Source: Bos javanicus
Taxonomy: Eukaryota > Chordata > Mammalia > Artiodactyla > Bovidae
Assembly: GCF_032452875.1 (NCBI RefSeq)
Contig: NW_026893641.1
Location: 496,001-560,000, forward strand
Reading direction: 5' to 3'
Length of the DNA stretch: 64,000 bases
Below the pieces are notes generated by a model. The model made no database searches and was not told where the DNA came from. It worked only from the letters and a program-made list of their open reading frames with translations. Of this stretch, positions 10,961 to 23,828 are shown piece after piece. Position 1 is the stretch's first letter; each line of letters starts with the position of its first letter. Made by a program: the position numbers and the translations under genes.

Positions 10961-13135
10961 GTGCATGATAAGCCACGTGATCAGTGCATGATCAGTCACG
11001 TGATCAGTGCATGATCAGTCACGTGATCAGTGCATGATAGCCACGTGATCAGTGCATGATCAGCCACGTGATCAGTGCATGATAGCCACGTGATCAGTGC
11101 ATGATCAGTCACGTGATCAGTGCATGATCAGTCACGTGATCAGTGCATGATCAGCCACGTGATCAGTGCATGATAGCCACGTGATCAGTGCATGATCAGT
11201 CACGTGATCAGTGCATGATCAGCCACGTGATCAGTGCATGATCAGCCACGTGATCAGTGCATGATAGCCACGTGATCAGTGCATGATCAGTCACGTGATC
11301 AGTGCATGATCAGTCACGTGATCAGTGCATGATCAGCCACGTGATCAGTGCATGATAGCCACGTGATCAGTGCATGATCAGTCACGTGATCAGTGCATGA
11401 TCAGTCACGTGATCAGTGCATGATCAGCCACGTGATCAGTGCATGATCAATTACGTGATCAGTGCATGATCAGTCACGTGACAGTGCATGGTAGCTACGT
11501 GATCAGTGCATGATCAGCCACGTGATCAGTGCATGATAGCCACGTGATCAGTGCATGATCAGTCACGTGATCAGTGCATGATCAGTCACGTGATCAGTGC
11601 ATGATCAGTCACGTGATCAGTGCATGATCAGTCACGTGACCAGTGCATGGTAGCTACGTGATCAGTGCATGATCAGCCACGTGATCAGTGCATGATAGCC
11701 ACGTGATCAGTGCATGATCAGTCACGTGATCAGTGCATGATCAGCCACGTGATCAGTGCATGATCAGTCACGTGATCAGTGCATGATCAGCCACGTGATC
11801 AGTGCATGATCAGTCACGTGATCAGTGCATGATCAGTCACGTGATCAGTGCATGATAGCCACGTGATCAGTGCATGATCAGCCACGTGATCAGTGCATGA
11901 TCAGTCACGTGATCAGTGCATGATCAGCCACGTGATCAGTGCATGATCAGTCACGTGATCAGTGCATGATCAGTCACGTGATCAGTGCATGATAGCTACG
12001 TGATCAGTGCATGATCAGCCACGTGATCAGTGCATGATAGCCACGTGATCAGTGCATGATCAGTCACGTGATCAGTGCATGATCAGTCACGTGATCAGTG
12101 CATGATCAGTCACGTGATCAGTGCATGATCAATTACGTGATCAGTGCATGATCAGTCACGTGATCAGTGCATGATAGCTACGTGATCAGTGCATGATCAG
12201 CCACGTGATCAGTGCATGATAGCCACGTGATCAGTGCATGATCAGTCACGTGATCAGTGCATGATCAGCCACGTGATCAGTGCATGACAGTCACGTGATC
12301 AGTGCATGATCAGCCACGTGATCAGTGCATGATCAGTCATGTGATCAGTGCATGATAGCCCGTGATCAGTGCATGATCAGTCCCGTGATCAGTGCATGAT
12401 CAGTCACGTGATCAGTGCATGATCAGTCACGTGATCAGTGCATGATCAGTCACGTGATCAGTGCATGATCAGTCACGTGATCAGTACATGGTAGCTACGT
12501 GATCATTGCATGACAGCCACGTGATCAGTGCATGATAGCCACGTGATCAGTGCATGATCAGTCACGTGATCAGTGCATGATCAGCCACGTGATCAGTGCA
12601 TGATGCCACGTGATCAGTGCATGATAGTCACGTGATCAGTGCATGATCAGCCACGTGATCAGTGCATGATCAGCCACGTGATCAGTGCATGATAGCCACG
12701 TGATCAGTGCATGATCAGTCACGTGATCAGTGCATGATCAGCCACGTGATCAGTGCATGATAGCCACGTGATCAGTGCATGATCAGTCACGTGATCAGTG
12801 CATGATCATCCACGTGATCAGTGCATGATCAGTCATGTGTCAGTGCATGATAAGCCGTGATCAGTGCATGATCAGTCACGTGATCAGTGCATGATCAGCC
12901 ACGTGATCAGTGCATGATAGCCACGTGATCAGTGCATGATCAGTCACGTGATCAGTGCATGATCAGCCACGTGATCAGTGCATGATAGCCACGTGATCAG
13001 TGCATGACAGTCACGTGATCAGTGCATGATCAGTCACGTGATCAGTGCATGATAGCCACGTGATCAGTGCATGATCAGTCACGTGATCAGTGTATGATCA
13101 GCCACGTGAACAGTGCATGCTCAGTCACGTGATCA
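10961..13135 (+). repeat. Long monomer array after K7
   Basis: Near-consensus monomers. TGGTAGCTACG variants at about 11480 and 11638 are 158 bp apart, a seven-monomer form of the 182-bp unit. CATGTGTCAG then ATAAGCCGTG near 12836 matches the array before K7, about 2.46 kb away, so K7 and K8 belong to a tandem duplication. Confidence 0.93.
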
Positions 13136-13428
13136 GGGCCTGCTGAGCTGCGTGATTACTGTCTGCTCATCTGCTTGACAATTGCCAGCTGAGCTGCACG
13201 ATTCCTGCCTGTCATCTGCTTGACAATTGCCAGCTGTGCTGCATAATTCCTGCCTGCTCATCTGCTTGATTATTGCCAGCTGAGCAGCATGATTTCTCAC
13301 AGCTGAGTTCCATGATTATAGCCTGCTGACTGATTCGTGCCTACTCAGCTCTTTGTTCATTGCCTCCAGAGGCACATGATCAGTGTATGATACCAAACAT
13401 GATCAGCGCATGATCAGTCACATGATCA
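13136..13428 (+). repeat. Cassette K8, short subfamily
   Basis: Sister of K7: same 4-bp deletion, CTGCATAATTCC, GATTTCTCAC and truncated trailer. Private changes are CTCATCTGCTTGATT, ATTATAGCC and GATACCAAAC. 2,468 bp from K7. Confidence 0.94.
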
Positions 13429-14851
13429 GTGCATGATAAGCCACGTGATCAGTGCATGATCAGTCACGTGATCAGTGCATGATCAGTCACGTGATCAGTG
13501 CATGTAGCCACGTGATCAGTGCATGATCAGCCACGTGATCAGTGCATGATAGCCACGTGATCAGTGCATGATCAGTCACGTGATCAGTGCATGATCAGTC
13601 ACGTGATCAGTGCATGATCAGCCACGTGATCAGTGCATGATAGCCACGTGATCAGTGCATGATCAGTCACGTGATCAGTGCATGATCAGCCACGTGATCA
13701 GTGCATGATCAGCCACGTGATCAGTGCATGATAGCCACGTGATCAGTGCATGATCAGTCACGTGATCAGTGCATGATCAGTCACGTGATCAGTGCATGAT
13801 CAGCCACGTGATCAGTGCATGATAGCCACGTGATCAGTGCATGATCAGTCACGTGATCAGTGCATGATCAGTCACGTGATCAGTGCATGATCAGCCACGT
13901 GATCAGTGCATGATCAATTACGTGATCAGTGCATGATCAGTCACGTGACCAGTACATGGTAGCTACGTGATCATTGCATGATCAGCCACGTGATCAGTGC
14001 ATGATAGCCACGTGATCAGTGCATGATCAGTCACGTGATCAGTGCATGATCAGTCACGTGATCAGTGCATGATCAGTCACGTGATCAGTGCATGATCAGT
14101 CACGTGATCAGTGCATGATAGCTACGTGATCAGTGCATGATCAGCCACGTGATCAGTGCATGATAGCCACGTGATCAGTGCATGATCAGTCACGTGATCA
14201 GTGCATGATCAGCCACGTGATCAGTGCATGATCAGTCACGTGATCAGTGCATGATCAGCCACGTGATCAGTGCATGATCAGTCACGTGATCAGTGCATGA
14301 TCAGTCACGTGATCAGTGCATGATAGCCACGTGATCAGTGCATGATCAGCCACGTGATCAGTGCATGATCAGTCACGTGATCAGTGCATGATCAGTCACG
14401 TGATCAGTGCATGATAGCTACGTGATCAGTGCATGATCAGCCACGTGATCAGTGCATGATAGCCACGTGATCAGTGCATGATCAGTCACGTGATCAGTGC
14501 ATGATCAGTCACGTGATCAGTGCATGATCAGTCACGTGATCAGTGCATGATCAGCCACGTGATCAGTGCATGATCAGTCACGTGATCAGTGCATGATAGC
14601 CACGTGATCAGTGCATGATCAGCCACGTGATCAGTGCATGATAGCCACGTGATCAGTGCATGATCAGTCACGTGATCAGTGCATGATCAGCCACGTGATC
14701 AGTGCATGATCAGTCACGTGATCAGTGCATGATCAGTCACGTGATCAGTGCATGATCAGTCATGTGTCAGTGCATGATCAGCCACGTGATCAGTGCATGA
14801 TCAGCCACGTGATCAGTGCATGATCAGTCACGTGATCAGTACATGATCAGT
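13429..14851 (+). repeat. Monomer array after K8
   Basis: It starts like the array after K7 (CATGATAAGCCACGTG). Near-consensus monomers follow, with CATGTGTCAG near 14761 just before the long lead. Confidence 0.93.
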
Positions 14852-15315
14852 CACGTGAACAGTGCATGATCATTTACGTGATCTGTGCATGATCAGTCAC
14901 GTGACCAGTATATGGTAGCTACGTGATCATTCCATGACGAGCCACGTGAGCAGTGCATGATAGCCACGTGATGTGTGCATGATGAGTTACGTGAGCAGAG
15001 TATGATCAGCCACGTGATCAGTGCATGAGTGCCACGTGATCAGTGCATGATATGTCACGTGACAGGTGTGTGATCAGCCACGTGAACAGTGCATGTTCAG
15101 CCACGTGATCAGTGCATGATAGCCACGTGATCAGTGCATGATCAGTTACGTGAGCAGTGTATGATCAGCCACGTGATCAGTGCATGGTCAGACACGTGAA
15201 CAGTGTATGATCAGCCACGTGATCAGTGCATGATATCCAAGTGATCAGTGCATGATCATCACGTGATCAGTGTATGATCAGCCACGTGAACAGTGCATGC
15301 TCAGTCACGTGATCA
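14852..15315 (+). repeat. Long lead of K9
   Basis: 464 bp with GATCATTTACG and GTGATCTGTGC. The extended lead seen upstream of most long leads is absent. Confidence 0.94.
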
Positions 15316-15679
15316 GGGCCTGCTGAGCTGCGTGATTACTGTCTGCTCATCTGCTTGACAATTGCCAGCTGAGCTGCACGATTCCTGCCTGTCATCTGCT
15401 TGACAATTGCCAGCTGTGCTGCGTAATTCCTGCCTGCTCAGCTGCTTGATTATTGCCAGCTGAGCAGCATGATTCCTCACAGCTGAGTTCCATGATTATT
15501 GCCTGCTGACTGTTTGATTCGTGCCTACTCAGCTCTTTGTTTATTGCCTCCAGAGGCACATGATCAGTGTATGATAGCAAACATGATCAGTGCATGATCA
15601 GTCACATGATCAGCGCCATTAAGTCACGTGATCACTACATGATAGTCATGTGATCAGTCCATGCTCAGTCACGGTATCA
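15316..15679 (+). repeat. Cassette K9
   Basis: Haplotype A-G-T-T. 2,180 bp from K8. First cassette of a 1,340-bp module. Confidence 0.95.
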
Positions 15680-16485
15680 GTGCATGATCAGCCACGTGAT
15701 CAGTGCATGATCAGCCACGTGATCAGTGCATGATAGCCATGTGATCAGTGCATGATCAGTCACGTGATCAGTGCATGATCAGGCAGGTGATCAGTGCATG
15801 ATCAGTCACGTGATCAGTGCATGATCAGTCACGTGATCAGTGCATGATCAGTCACGTGATCAGTGCATGATCAGCCACGTGATCAGTGCATGATCAGCCA
15901 CGTGATCAGTGCATGATCAGTCACGTGATCAGTGCATGATCAGTCACGTGACCAGTACATGGTAGCTACGTGATCAGTGCATGATCAGCCACGTGATCAG
16001 TGCATGATAGCCACGTGATCAGTGCATGATCAGTCACGTGATCAGTGCATGATCAGTCACGTGATCAGTGCATGATCAGTCACGTGATCAGTGCATGATC
16101 AATTACGTGATCAGTGCATGATCAGTCACGTGACCAGTACATGGTAGCTACGTGATCAGTGCATGATCAGCCACGTGATCAGTGCATGATAGCCACGTGA
16201 TCAGTGCATGATCAGTCACATGATCAGTGCATGATCATCCGTGATCAGTGCATGATCAGTCACGTGATCAGTGCATGATATAGACGTGATCAGTGCATGA
16301 TCAGTCACGTGATCAGTGCATGATCAGCCACGTGATCAGTGCATGATAGCCAGTGATGAGTGCATGATAGCCAGTGATCAGTGCATGATCAGTCACGTGA
16401 TCAGTGCATGATCAGCCACGTGATCAGTGCATGATCAGCCACGTGATCAGTGCATGATCAGCCACGTGATCAGTGCATGATCAGT
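15680..16485 (+). repeat. 806-bp array of the 1.34-kb module, copy 1
   Basis: GACCAGTACATGG at 15950 and 16132 defines a 182-bp eight-monomer unit: 22,23,22 and five 23-mers, the seventh ending in GATCAAT. GATATAGACGTG and two CCAGTG monomers (from 16349, the first followed by ATGAG) lie near the right end. Confidence 0.95.
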
Positions 16486-16655
16486 TACGTGAGCAGTGTA
16501 TGATCAGCCACGTGATCAGTGCATGGTCAGACACGTGAACAGTGTATGATCAGCCACGTGATCAGTGCATGATAGCCACGTGATCAGTGCATGATCAGTC
16601 ACGTGATCAGTGTATGATCAGCCACGTGAACAGTGCATGCTCAGTCACGTGATCA
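16486..16655 (+). repeat. Short lead of K10
   Basis: 170 bp, but it ends in GATCA rather than the GATCT of most short leads. Confidence 0.92.
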
Positions 16656-17019
16656 GGGCCTGCTGAGCTGCGTGATTACTGTCTGCTCATCTGCTTGACA
16701 ATTGCCAGCTGAGCTGCACGATTCCTGCCTGTCATCTGCTTGACAATTGCCAGCTGTGCTGCGTAATTCCTGCCTGCTCAGCTGCTTGATTATTGCCAGC
16801 TGAGCAGCATGATTCCTCACACCTGAGTTCCATGATTATTGCCTGCTGACTGTTTGATTCGTGCCTACTCAGCTCTTTGTTTATTGCCTCCAGAGGCACA
16901 TGATCAGTGTATGATAGCAAACATGATCAGCGCATGATCAGTCACATGATCAGCGCCATTAAGTCACGTGATCACTACATGATAGTCATGTGATCAGTCC
17001 ATGCTCAGTCACGGTATCA
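16656..17019 (+). repeat. Cassette K10
   Basis: Haplotype A-C-T-C. 1,340 bp from K9. Confidence 0.95.
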
Positions 17020-17315
17020 GTGCATGATCAGCCACGTGATCAGTGCATGATCAGCCACGTGATCAGTGCATGATCAGCCACGTGATCAGTGCATGATCAG
17101 TCACGTGATCAGTGCATGATCAGGCACGTGATCAGTGCATGATCAGCCACGTGATCAGTGCATGATAGCCACGTGATCAGTGCATGATCAGTCACCTGAT
17201 GGGTGTATGATCAGTCACGTGACCAGTACATGGTAGCTACATGATCATTGCATTATCAGCCACGTGAGTAGTGCATGATAGCCACGTGATCAGTGCATGA
17301 TCAGTCACGTGATCA
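17020..17315 (+). repeat. Truncated array between K10 and K11
   Basis: Only 296 bp, the shortest spacer here. It holds the CACCTGATGGG signature at 17193 and GTGAGTAGTGC, then stops at the next core with no lead. Confidence 0.94.
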
Positions 17316-17678
17316 GTGCCTGCTGAGCTGCGTGATTACTGTCTGCTCATCTGCTTGACAATTGCCAGCTGAGCTGCACGATTCCTGCCTGTCATCTGCT
17401 TGACAATTATCAGCTGTGCTGCGTAATTCCTGCCTGCTCAGCTGCTTGATTATTGCCAGCTGAGCAGCATGATTCCTCACACCTGAGTTCCATGATTATA
17501 GCCTGCTGACTGTTTGATTCGTGCCTACTCAGCTCTTTGTTTATTGCCTCCAGAGGCACATGATCAGTGTATGATAGCAAACATGATCAGTGCATGATCA
17601 GTCACATGATCAGTGCCATTAAGTCACGTGATCAGTACATGATAGTCATGTGATCAGTCCATGATCAGTCACGTATCA
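17316..17678 (+). repeat. Cassette K11, lead missing
   Basis: The core starts with GTGCCTGCTGAG instead of GGGCCTGCTGAG, joined directly and in register to an ordinary monomer. Haplotype A-C-T-T, with CAATTATCAGCTG (as K3) and ATTATAGCC (as K8). The trailer has GTGCCATTAAG, CATGATCAGTCACG and a 1-bp loss (CACGTATCA). Only 660 bp from K10; probably an unequal-crossover product. Confidence 0.94.
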
Positions 17679-19140
17679 GTGCATGATCAGCCACGTGATC
17701 AGTGCATGATCAGCCACGTGATCAGTGCATGATAGCCACGTGATCAGTGCATGATCAGTCACGTGATCAGTGCATGATCAGGCACGTGATCAGTGCATGA
17801 TCAGCCACGTGATCAGTGCATGATAGCCACGTGATCAGTGCATGATCAGTCACGTGATCAGTGTATGATCAGTCACGTGACCAGTACATGGTAGCTACAT
17901 GATCATTGCATGATCAGCCACGTGATAGTGCATGATAGCCACGTGATCAGTGCATGATCAGTCACGTGATCAGTGCATGATCAGTCACGTGATCAGTGCA
18001 TGATCAGTCACGTGATCAGTGCATGATCAGCCACGTGATCAGTGCATGATCAGTCACGTGATCAGTGCATGATCAGCCACGTGATCAGTGCATGATCAGT
18101 CACGTGATCAGTGCATGATATAGACGTGATCAGTGCATGATCAGTCACGTGATCAGTGCATGATAGCCACGTGATCAGTGCATGATCAGTCACGTGATCA
18201 GTGCATGATCAGTCACGTGATCAGTGCATGATAGCTACATGATCAGTGCATGATCAGCCACGTGATCAGTGCATGATAGCCACGTGATCAGTGCATGATA
18301 GTCACGTGATCAGTGCATGATCAGTCACGTGATCAGTGCATGATCAGCCACGTGATCAGTGCATGATCAGCCACGTGATCAGTGCATGATAGCCACGTGA
18401 TCAGTGCATGATCAGTCACGTGATCAGTGCATGATCAGGCACGTGATCAGTGCATGATCAGCCACGTGATCAGTGCATGATAGCCACGTGATCAGTGCAT
18501 GATCATCACGTGATCAGTGCATGATCAGTCACTGACCAGTACATGGTAGCTACGTGATCATTGCATGATCAGCCACGTGATAGTGCATGATAGCCACGTG
18601 ATCAGTGCATGATCAGTCACGTGATCAGTGCATGATCAGTCACGTGATCAGTGCATGATCAGTCACGTGATCAGTGCATGATCAGCCACGTGATCAGTGC
18701 ATGATAGCCACGTGATCAGTGCATGATCAGTCACGTGATCAGTGCATGATCAGTCACGTGATCAGTGCATGATCAGCCACGTGATCAGTGCATGATCAGC
18801 CACGTGATCAGTGCATGATCAATTACGTGATCAGTGCATGATCAGTCACGTGATCAGTGCATGGTAGCTACGTGATCAGTGCATGATCAGCCACGTGATC
18901 AGTGCATGATAGCCACGTGATCAGTGCATGATCAGTCACGTGATCAGTGCATGATCAGTCACGTGATCAGTGCATGATCAGTCACGTGATCAGTGCATGA
19001 TCAGTCACGTGATCAGTGCATGATCAGTCACGTGACCAGTACATGGTAGCTACGTGATCATTGCATGATCAGCCACGTGATCAGTGCATGATAGCCACGT
19101 GATCAGTGCATGATAGCCACGTGATCAGTGCATGATCAGT
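17679..19140 (+). repeat. Monomer array after K11
   Basis: It contains a monomer with TCACTGACCAGTACATGG near 18530 and repeated TAGCTACG slots. With K11, the extended lead and the K12 long lead it forms a unit of about 2.58 kb that is repeated once more downstream. Confidence 0.93.
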
Positions 19141-19434
19141 CATGTGATCGTGTGTGATCAGCCACGTGATCAGTGCATGATAGCCACGTGATCAGTGCAT
19201 GATAGCCACGTGATCAGTGCATGATCAGTCACGTGATACATGTGTGATCAGCCACGTGATCAGTGCATGATGAGCCACGTGATCAGTGCAGGATCAATTA
19301 CGTGATCAGTGCATGATCAGTCACGTGACCAGTACATGGTTGCTACGTGATCGTTGCATGATCAGCCACGTGAGCAGAGCATGATAGCCACGTGATCAGT
19401 GCATGATCAGTCACGTGATCAGTACATGATCAGT
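19141..19434 (+). repeat. Extended lead of K12 (type specimen)
   Basis: This 294-bp run starts at CATGTGATCGTGTGTG. It contains GATACATGTGTGATC, CATGATGAGCC, GTGCAGGATCAATTACG, GGTTGCTACGTGATCGTTG and GAGCAGAGCATG, and ends where the 464-bp long lead begins. Close copies sit before K13, 17, 20, 22, 26, 31 and 36. Confidence 0.9.
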
Positions 19435-19898
19435 CACGTGAACAGTGCATGATCATTTACGTGATCTGTGCATGATCAGTCACGTGACCAGTATATGGTA
19501 GCTACGTGATCATTCCATGACGAGCCACGTGAGCAGTGCATGATAGCCACGTGATGTGTGCATGATGAGTTACGTGAGCAGAGTATGATCAGCCACGTGA
19601 TCAGTGCATGAGTGCCACGTGATCAGTGCATGATATGTCACGTGACAGGTGTGTGATCAGCCACGTGAACAGTGCATGTTCAGCCACGTGATCAGTGCAT
19701 GATAGCCACGTGATCAGTGCATGATCAGTTACGTGAGCAGTGTATGATCAGCCACGTGATCAGTGCATGGTCAGACACGTGAACAGTGTATGATCAGCCA
19801 CGTGATCAGTGCATGATATCCAAGTGATCAGTGCATGATCATCACGTGATCAGTGTATGATCAGCCACGTGAACAGTGCATGCTCAGTCACGTGATCA
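19435..19898 (+). repeat. Long lead of K12
   Basis: 464 bp, same order as the K2 lead, with GATCATTTACG and GTGATCTGTGC. Confidence 0.94.
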
Positions 19899-20262
19899 GG
19901 GCCTGCTGAGCTGCGTGATTACTGTCTGCTCATCTGCTTGACAATTGCCAGCTGAGCTGCACGATTCCTGCCTGTCATCTGCTTGACAATTGCCAGCTGT
20001 GCTGCGTAATTCCTGCCTGCTCAGCTGCTTGATTATTGCCAGCTGAGCAGCATGATTCCTCACAGCTGAGTTCCATGATTATTGCCTGCTGACTGTTTGA
20101 TTCGTGCCTACTCAGCTCTTTGTTTATTGCCTCCAGAGGCACATGATCAGTGTATGATAGCAAACATGATCAGCGCATGATCAGTCACATGATCAGCGCC
20201 ATTAAGTCACGTGATCACTACATGATAGTCATGTGATCAGTCCATGCTCAGTCACGGTATCA
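19899..20262 (+). repeat. Cassette K12, hybrid
   Basis: Haplotype A-G-T-C. It is the only long-lead cassette with C at site 4, and it is followed by the CACCTGATGGG signature of short-lead cassettes. The left and right halves therefore appear to come from different classes. 2,583 bp from K11. Confidence 0.95.
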
Positions 20263-21728
20263 GTGCATGATCAGCCACGTGATCAGTGCATGATCAGCCA
20301 CGTGATCAGTTCATGATAGCCACGTGATCAGTGCATGATCAGTCACGTGATCAGTGCATGACCAGGCAGGTGATCAGTGCATGATCAGCCACGTGATCAG
20401 TGCATGATAGCCACGTGATCAGTGCATGATCAGTCACCTGATGGGTGTATGATCAGTCACGTGACCAGTACATGGTAGCTACATGATCATTGCATGATCA
20501 GCCACGTGAGTAGTGCATGATAGCCACGTGATCAGTGCATGATCAGTCACGTGATCAGTGCATGATCAGTCACGTGATCAGTGCATGATCAGTCACGTGA
20601 TCAGTGCATGATCAGCCACGTGATCAGTGCATGATCAGTCACGTGATCAGTGCATGATCAGCCACGTGATCAGTGCATGATCAGTCACGTGATCAGTGCA
20701 TGATATAGACGTGATCAGTGCATGATCAGTCACGTGATCAGTGCATGATAGCCACGTGATCAGTGCATGATCAGTCACGTGATCAGTGCATGATCAGTCA
20801 CGTGATCAGTACATGGTAGCTACGTGATCAGTGCATGATCAGCCACGTGATCAGTGCATGATAGCCACGTGATCAGTGCATGATCAGTCACGTGATCAGT
20901 GCATGATCAGTCACGTGATCAGTGCATGATCAGCCACGTGATCAGTGCATGATCAGCCACGTGATCAGTGCATGATAGCCACGTGATCAGTGCATGATCA
21001 GTCACGTGATCAGTGCATGATCAGTCACGTGATCAGTGCATGATCAGCCACGTGATCAGTGCATGATAGCCACGTGATCAGTGCATGATCATCACGTGAT
21101 CAGTGTATGATCAGTCACTGACCAGTACATGGTAGCTACGTGATCAGTGCATGATCAGCCACGTGATCAGTGCATGATAGCCACGTGATCAGTGCATGAT
21201 CAGTCACGTGATCAGTGCATGATCAGTCACGTGATCAGTGCATGATCAGGCACGTGATCAGTGCATGATCAGCCACGTGATCAGTGCATGATAGCCACGT
21301 GATCAGTGCATGATCAGTCACGTGATCAGTGCATGATCAGTCACGTGATCAGTGCATGATCAGCCACGTGATCAGTGCATGATCAGCCACGTGATCAGTG
21401 CATGATCAATTACGTGATCAGTGCATGATCAGTCACGTGATCAGTGCATGGTAGCTACGTGATCAGTGCATGATCAGCCACGTGATCAGTGCATGATAGC
21501 CACGTGATCAGTGCATGATCAGTCACGTGATCAGTGCATGATCAGTCACGTGATCAGTGCATGATCAGTCACGTGATCAGTGCATGATCAATTACGTGAT
21601 CAGTGCATGATCAGTCACGTGACCAGTACATGGTAGCTACGTGATCATTGCATGATCAGCCACGTGATCAGTGCATGATAGCCACGTGATCAGTGCATGA
21701 TAGCCACGTGATCAGTGCATGATCAGTC
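20263..21728 (+). repeat. Monomer array after K12
   Basis: CACCTGATGGG at 20435 (173 bp past the trailer), then GTGAGTAGTGC. The remainder resembles the array after K11, including TCACTGACCAGTACATGG near 21115. Confidence 0.93.
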
Positions 21729-22022
21729 ATGTGATACGTGTGTGATCAGCCACGTGATCAGTGCATGATATCCACGTGATCAGTGCATGATAGCCACGTG
21801 ATCAGTGCATGATCAGTCACGTGATACATGTGTGATCAGCCACGTGATCAGTGCATGATGAGCCACGTGATCAGTGCAGGATCAATTACGTGATCAGTGC
21901 ATGATCAGTCACGTGACCAGTACATGGTTGCTACGTGATCATTGCATGATCAGCCACGTGAGCAGAGCATGATAGCCACGTGATCAGTGCATGATCAGTC
22001 ACGTGATCAGTACATGATCAGT
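21729..22022 (+). repeat. Extended lead of K13
   Basis: 294 bp, starting at CATGTGATACGTGTGTG, with CATGATATCCACG and GTGCAGGATC. It has ATCATTG where the K12 copy has ATCGTTG. Confidence 0.9.
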
Positions 22023-22486
22023 CACGTGAACAGTGCATGATCATTTACGTGATCTGTGCATGATCAGTCACGTGACCAGTATATGGTAGCTACGTGATCA
22101 TTCCATGACGAGCCACGTGAGCAGTGCATGATAGCCACGTGATGTGTGCATGATGAGTTACGTGAGCAGAGTATGATCAGCCACGTGATCAGTGCATGAG
22201 TGCCACGTGATCAGTGCATGATATGTCACGTGACAGGTGTGTGATCAGCCACGTGAACAGTGCATGTTCAGCCACGTGATCAGTGCATGATAGCCACGTG
22301 ATCAGTGCATGATCAGTTACGTGAGCAGTGTATGATCAGCCACGTGATCAGTGCATGGTCAGACACGTGAACAGTGTATGATCAGCCACGTGATCAGTGC
22401 ATGATATCCAAGTGATCAGTGCATGATCATCACGTGATCAGTGTATGATCAGCCACGTGAACAGTGCATGCTCAGTCACGTGATCA
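22023..22486 (+). repeat. Long lead of K13
   Basis: 464 bp, same order and length as the K12 lead. Confidence 0.94.
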
Positions 22487-22850
22487 GGGCCTGCTGAGCT
22501 GCGTGATTACTGTCTGCTCATCTGCTTGACAATTGCCAGCTGAGCTGCACGATTCCTGCCTGTCATCTGCTTGACAATTGCCAGCTGTGCTGCGTAATTC
22601 CTGCCTGCTCAGCTGCTTGATTATTGCCAGCTGAGCAGCATGATTCCTCACAGCTGAGTTCCATGATTATTGCCTGCTGACTGTATGATTCGTGCCTACT
22701 CAGCTCTTTGTTTATTGCCTCCAGAGGCACATGATCAGTGTATGATAGCAAACATGATCAGTGCATGATCAGTCACATGATCAGCGCCATTAAGTCACGT
22801 GATCACTACATGATAGTCATGTGATCAGTCCATGCTCAGTCACGGTATCA
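22487..22850 (+). repeat. Cassette K13
   Basis: Haplotype A-G-A-T, identical in class to K22, which lies 15,701 bp downstream. 2,588 bp from K12. Confidence 0.95.
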
Positions 22851-23658
22851 GTGCATGATCAGCCACGTGATCAGTGCATGATCAGCCACGTGATCAGTTC
22901 ATGATAGCTATGTGATCAGTGCATGATCAGTCACGTGATCAGTGCATGATCAGGCAGGTGATCAGTGCATGATCAGTCACGTGATCAGTGCATGATCAGT
23001 CACGTGATCAGTGCATGATCAGTCACGTGATCAGTGCATGATCAGCCACGTGATCAGTGCATGATCAGCCACGTGATCAGTGCATGATCAGTCACGTGAT
23101 CAGTGCATGATCAGTCACGTGACCAGTACATGGTAGCTACGTGATCATTGCATGATCAGCCACGTGAGCAGTGCATGATAGCCACGTGATCAGTGCATGA
23201 TCAGTCACGTGATCAGTGCATGATCACTCACGTGATCAGTGCATGATCAGTCACGTGATCAGTGCATGATCAATTACGTGATCAGTGCATGATCAGTCAC
23301 GTGACCAGTACATGGTAGCTACGTGATCATTGCATGATCAGCCACGTGATCAGTGCATGATAGCCACGTGATCAGTGCATGATCAGTCACATGATCAGTG
23401 CATGATCATCCACGTGATCAGTGCATGATCAGTCACGTGATCAGTGCATGATATAGACGTGATCAGTGCATGATCAGTCACGTGATCAGTGCATGATCAG
23501 CCACGTGATCAGTGCATGATAGCCAGTTAATGAGTGCATGATAGCCAGTGATCAGTGCATGATCAGTCACGTGATCAGTGTATGATCAGCCACGTGATCA
23601 GTGCATGATAGCCACGTGATCAGTGCATGATCAGCCACGTGATCAGTGCATGATCAGT
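22851..23658 (+). repeat. 808-bp array of the 1.34-kb module, copy 2
   Basis: GACCAGTACATGG at 23121 and 23303 (182 bp). Two private variants, GATCACTCACG at 23222 and a CCAGTTAATGAG monomer near 23522, have counterparts in the array after K22. Confidence 0.95.
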
Positions 23659-23828
23659 TACGTGAGCAGTGTATGATCAGCCACGTGATCAGTGCATGGT
23701 CAGACACGTGAACAGTGTATGATCAGCCACGTGATCAGTGCATGATAGCCACGTGATCAGTGCATGATCAGTCACGTGATCAGTGTATGATCAGCCACGT
23801 GAACAGTGCATGCTCAGTCACGTGATCT
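23659..23828 (+). repeat. Short lead of K14
   Basis: 170 bp, ending in GATCT. Confidence 0.93.
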
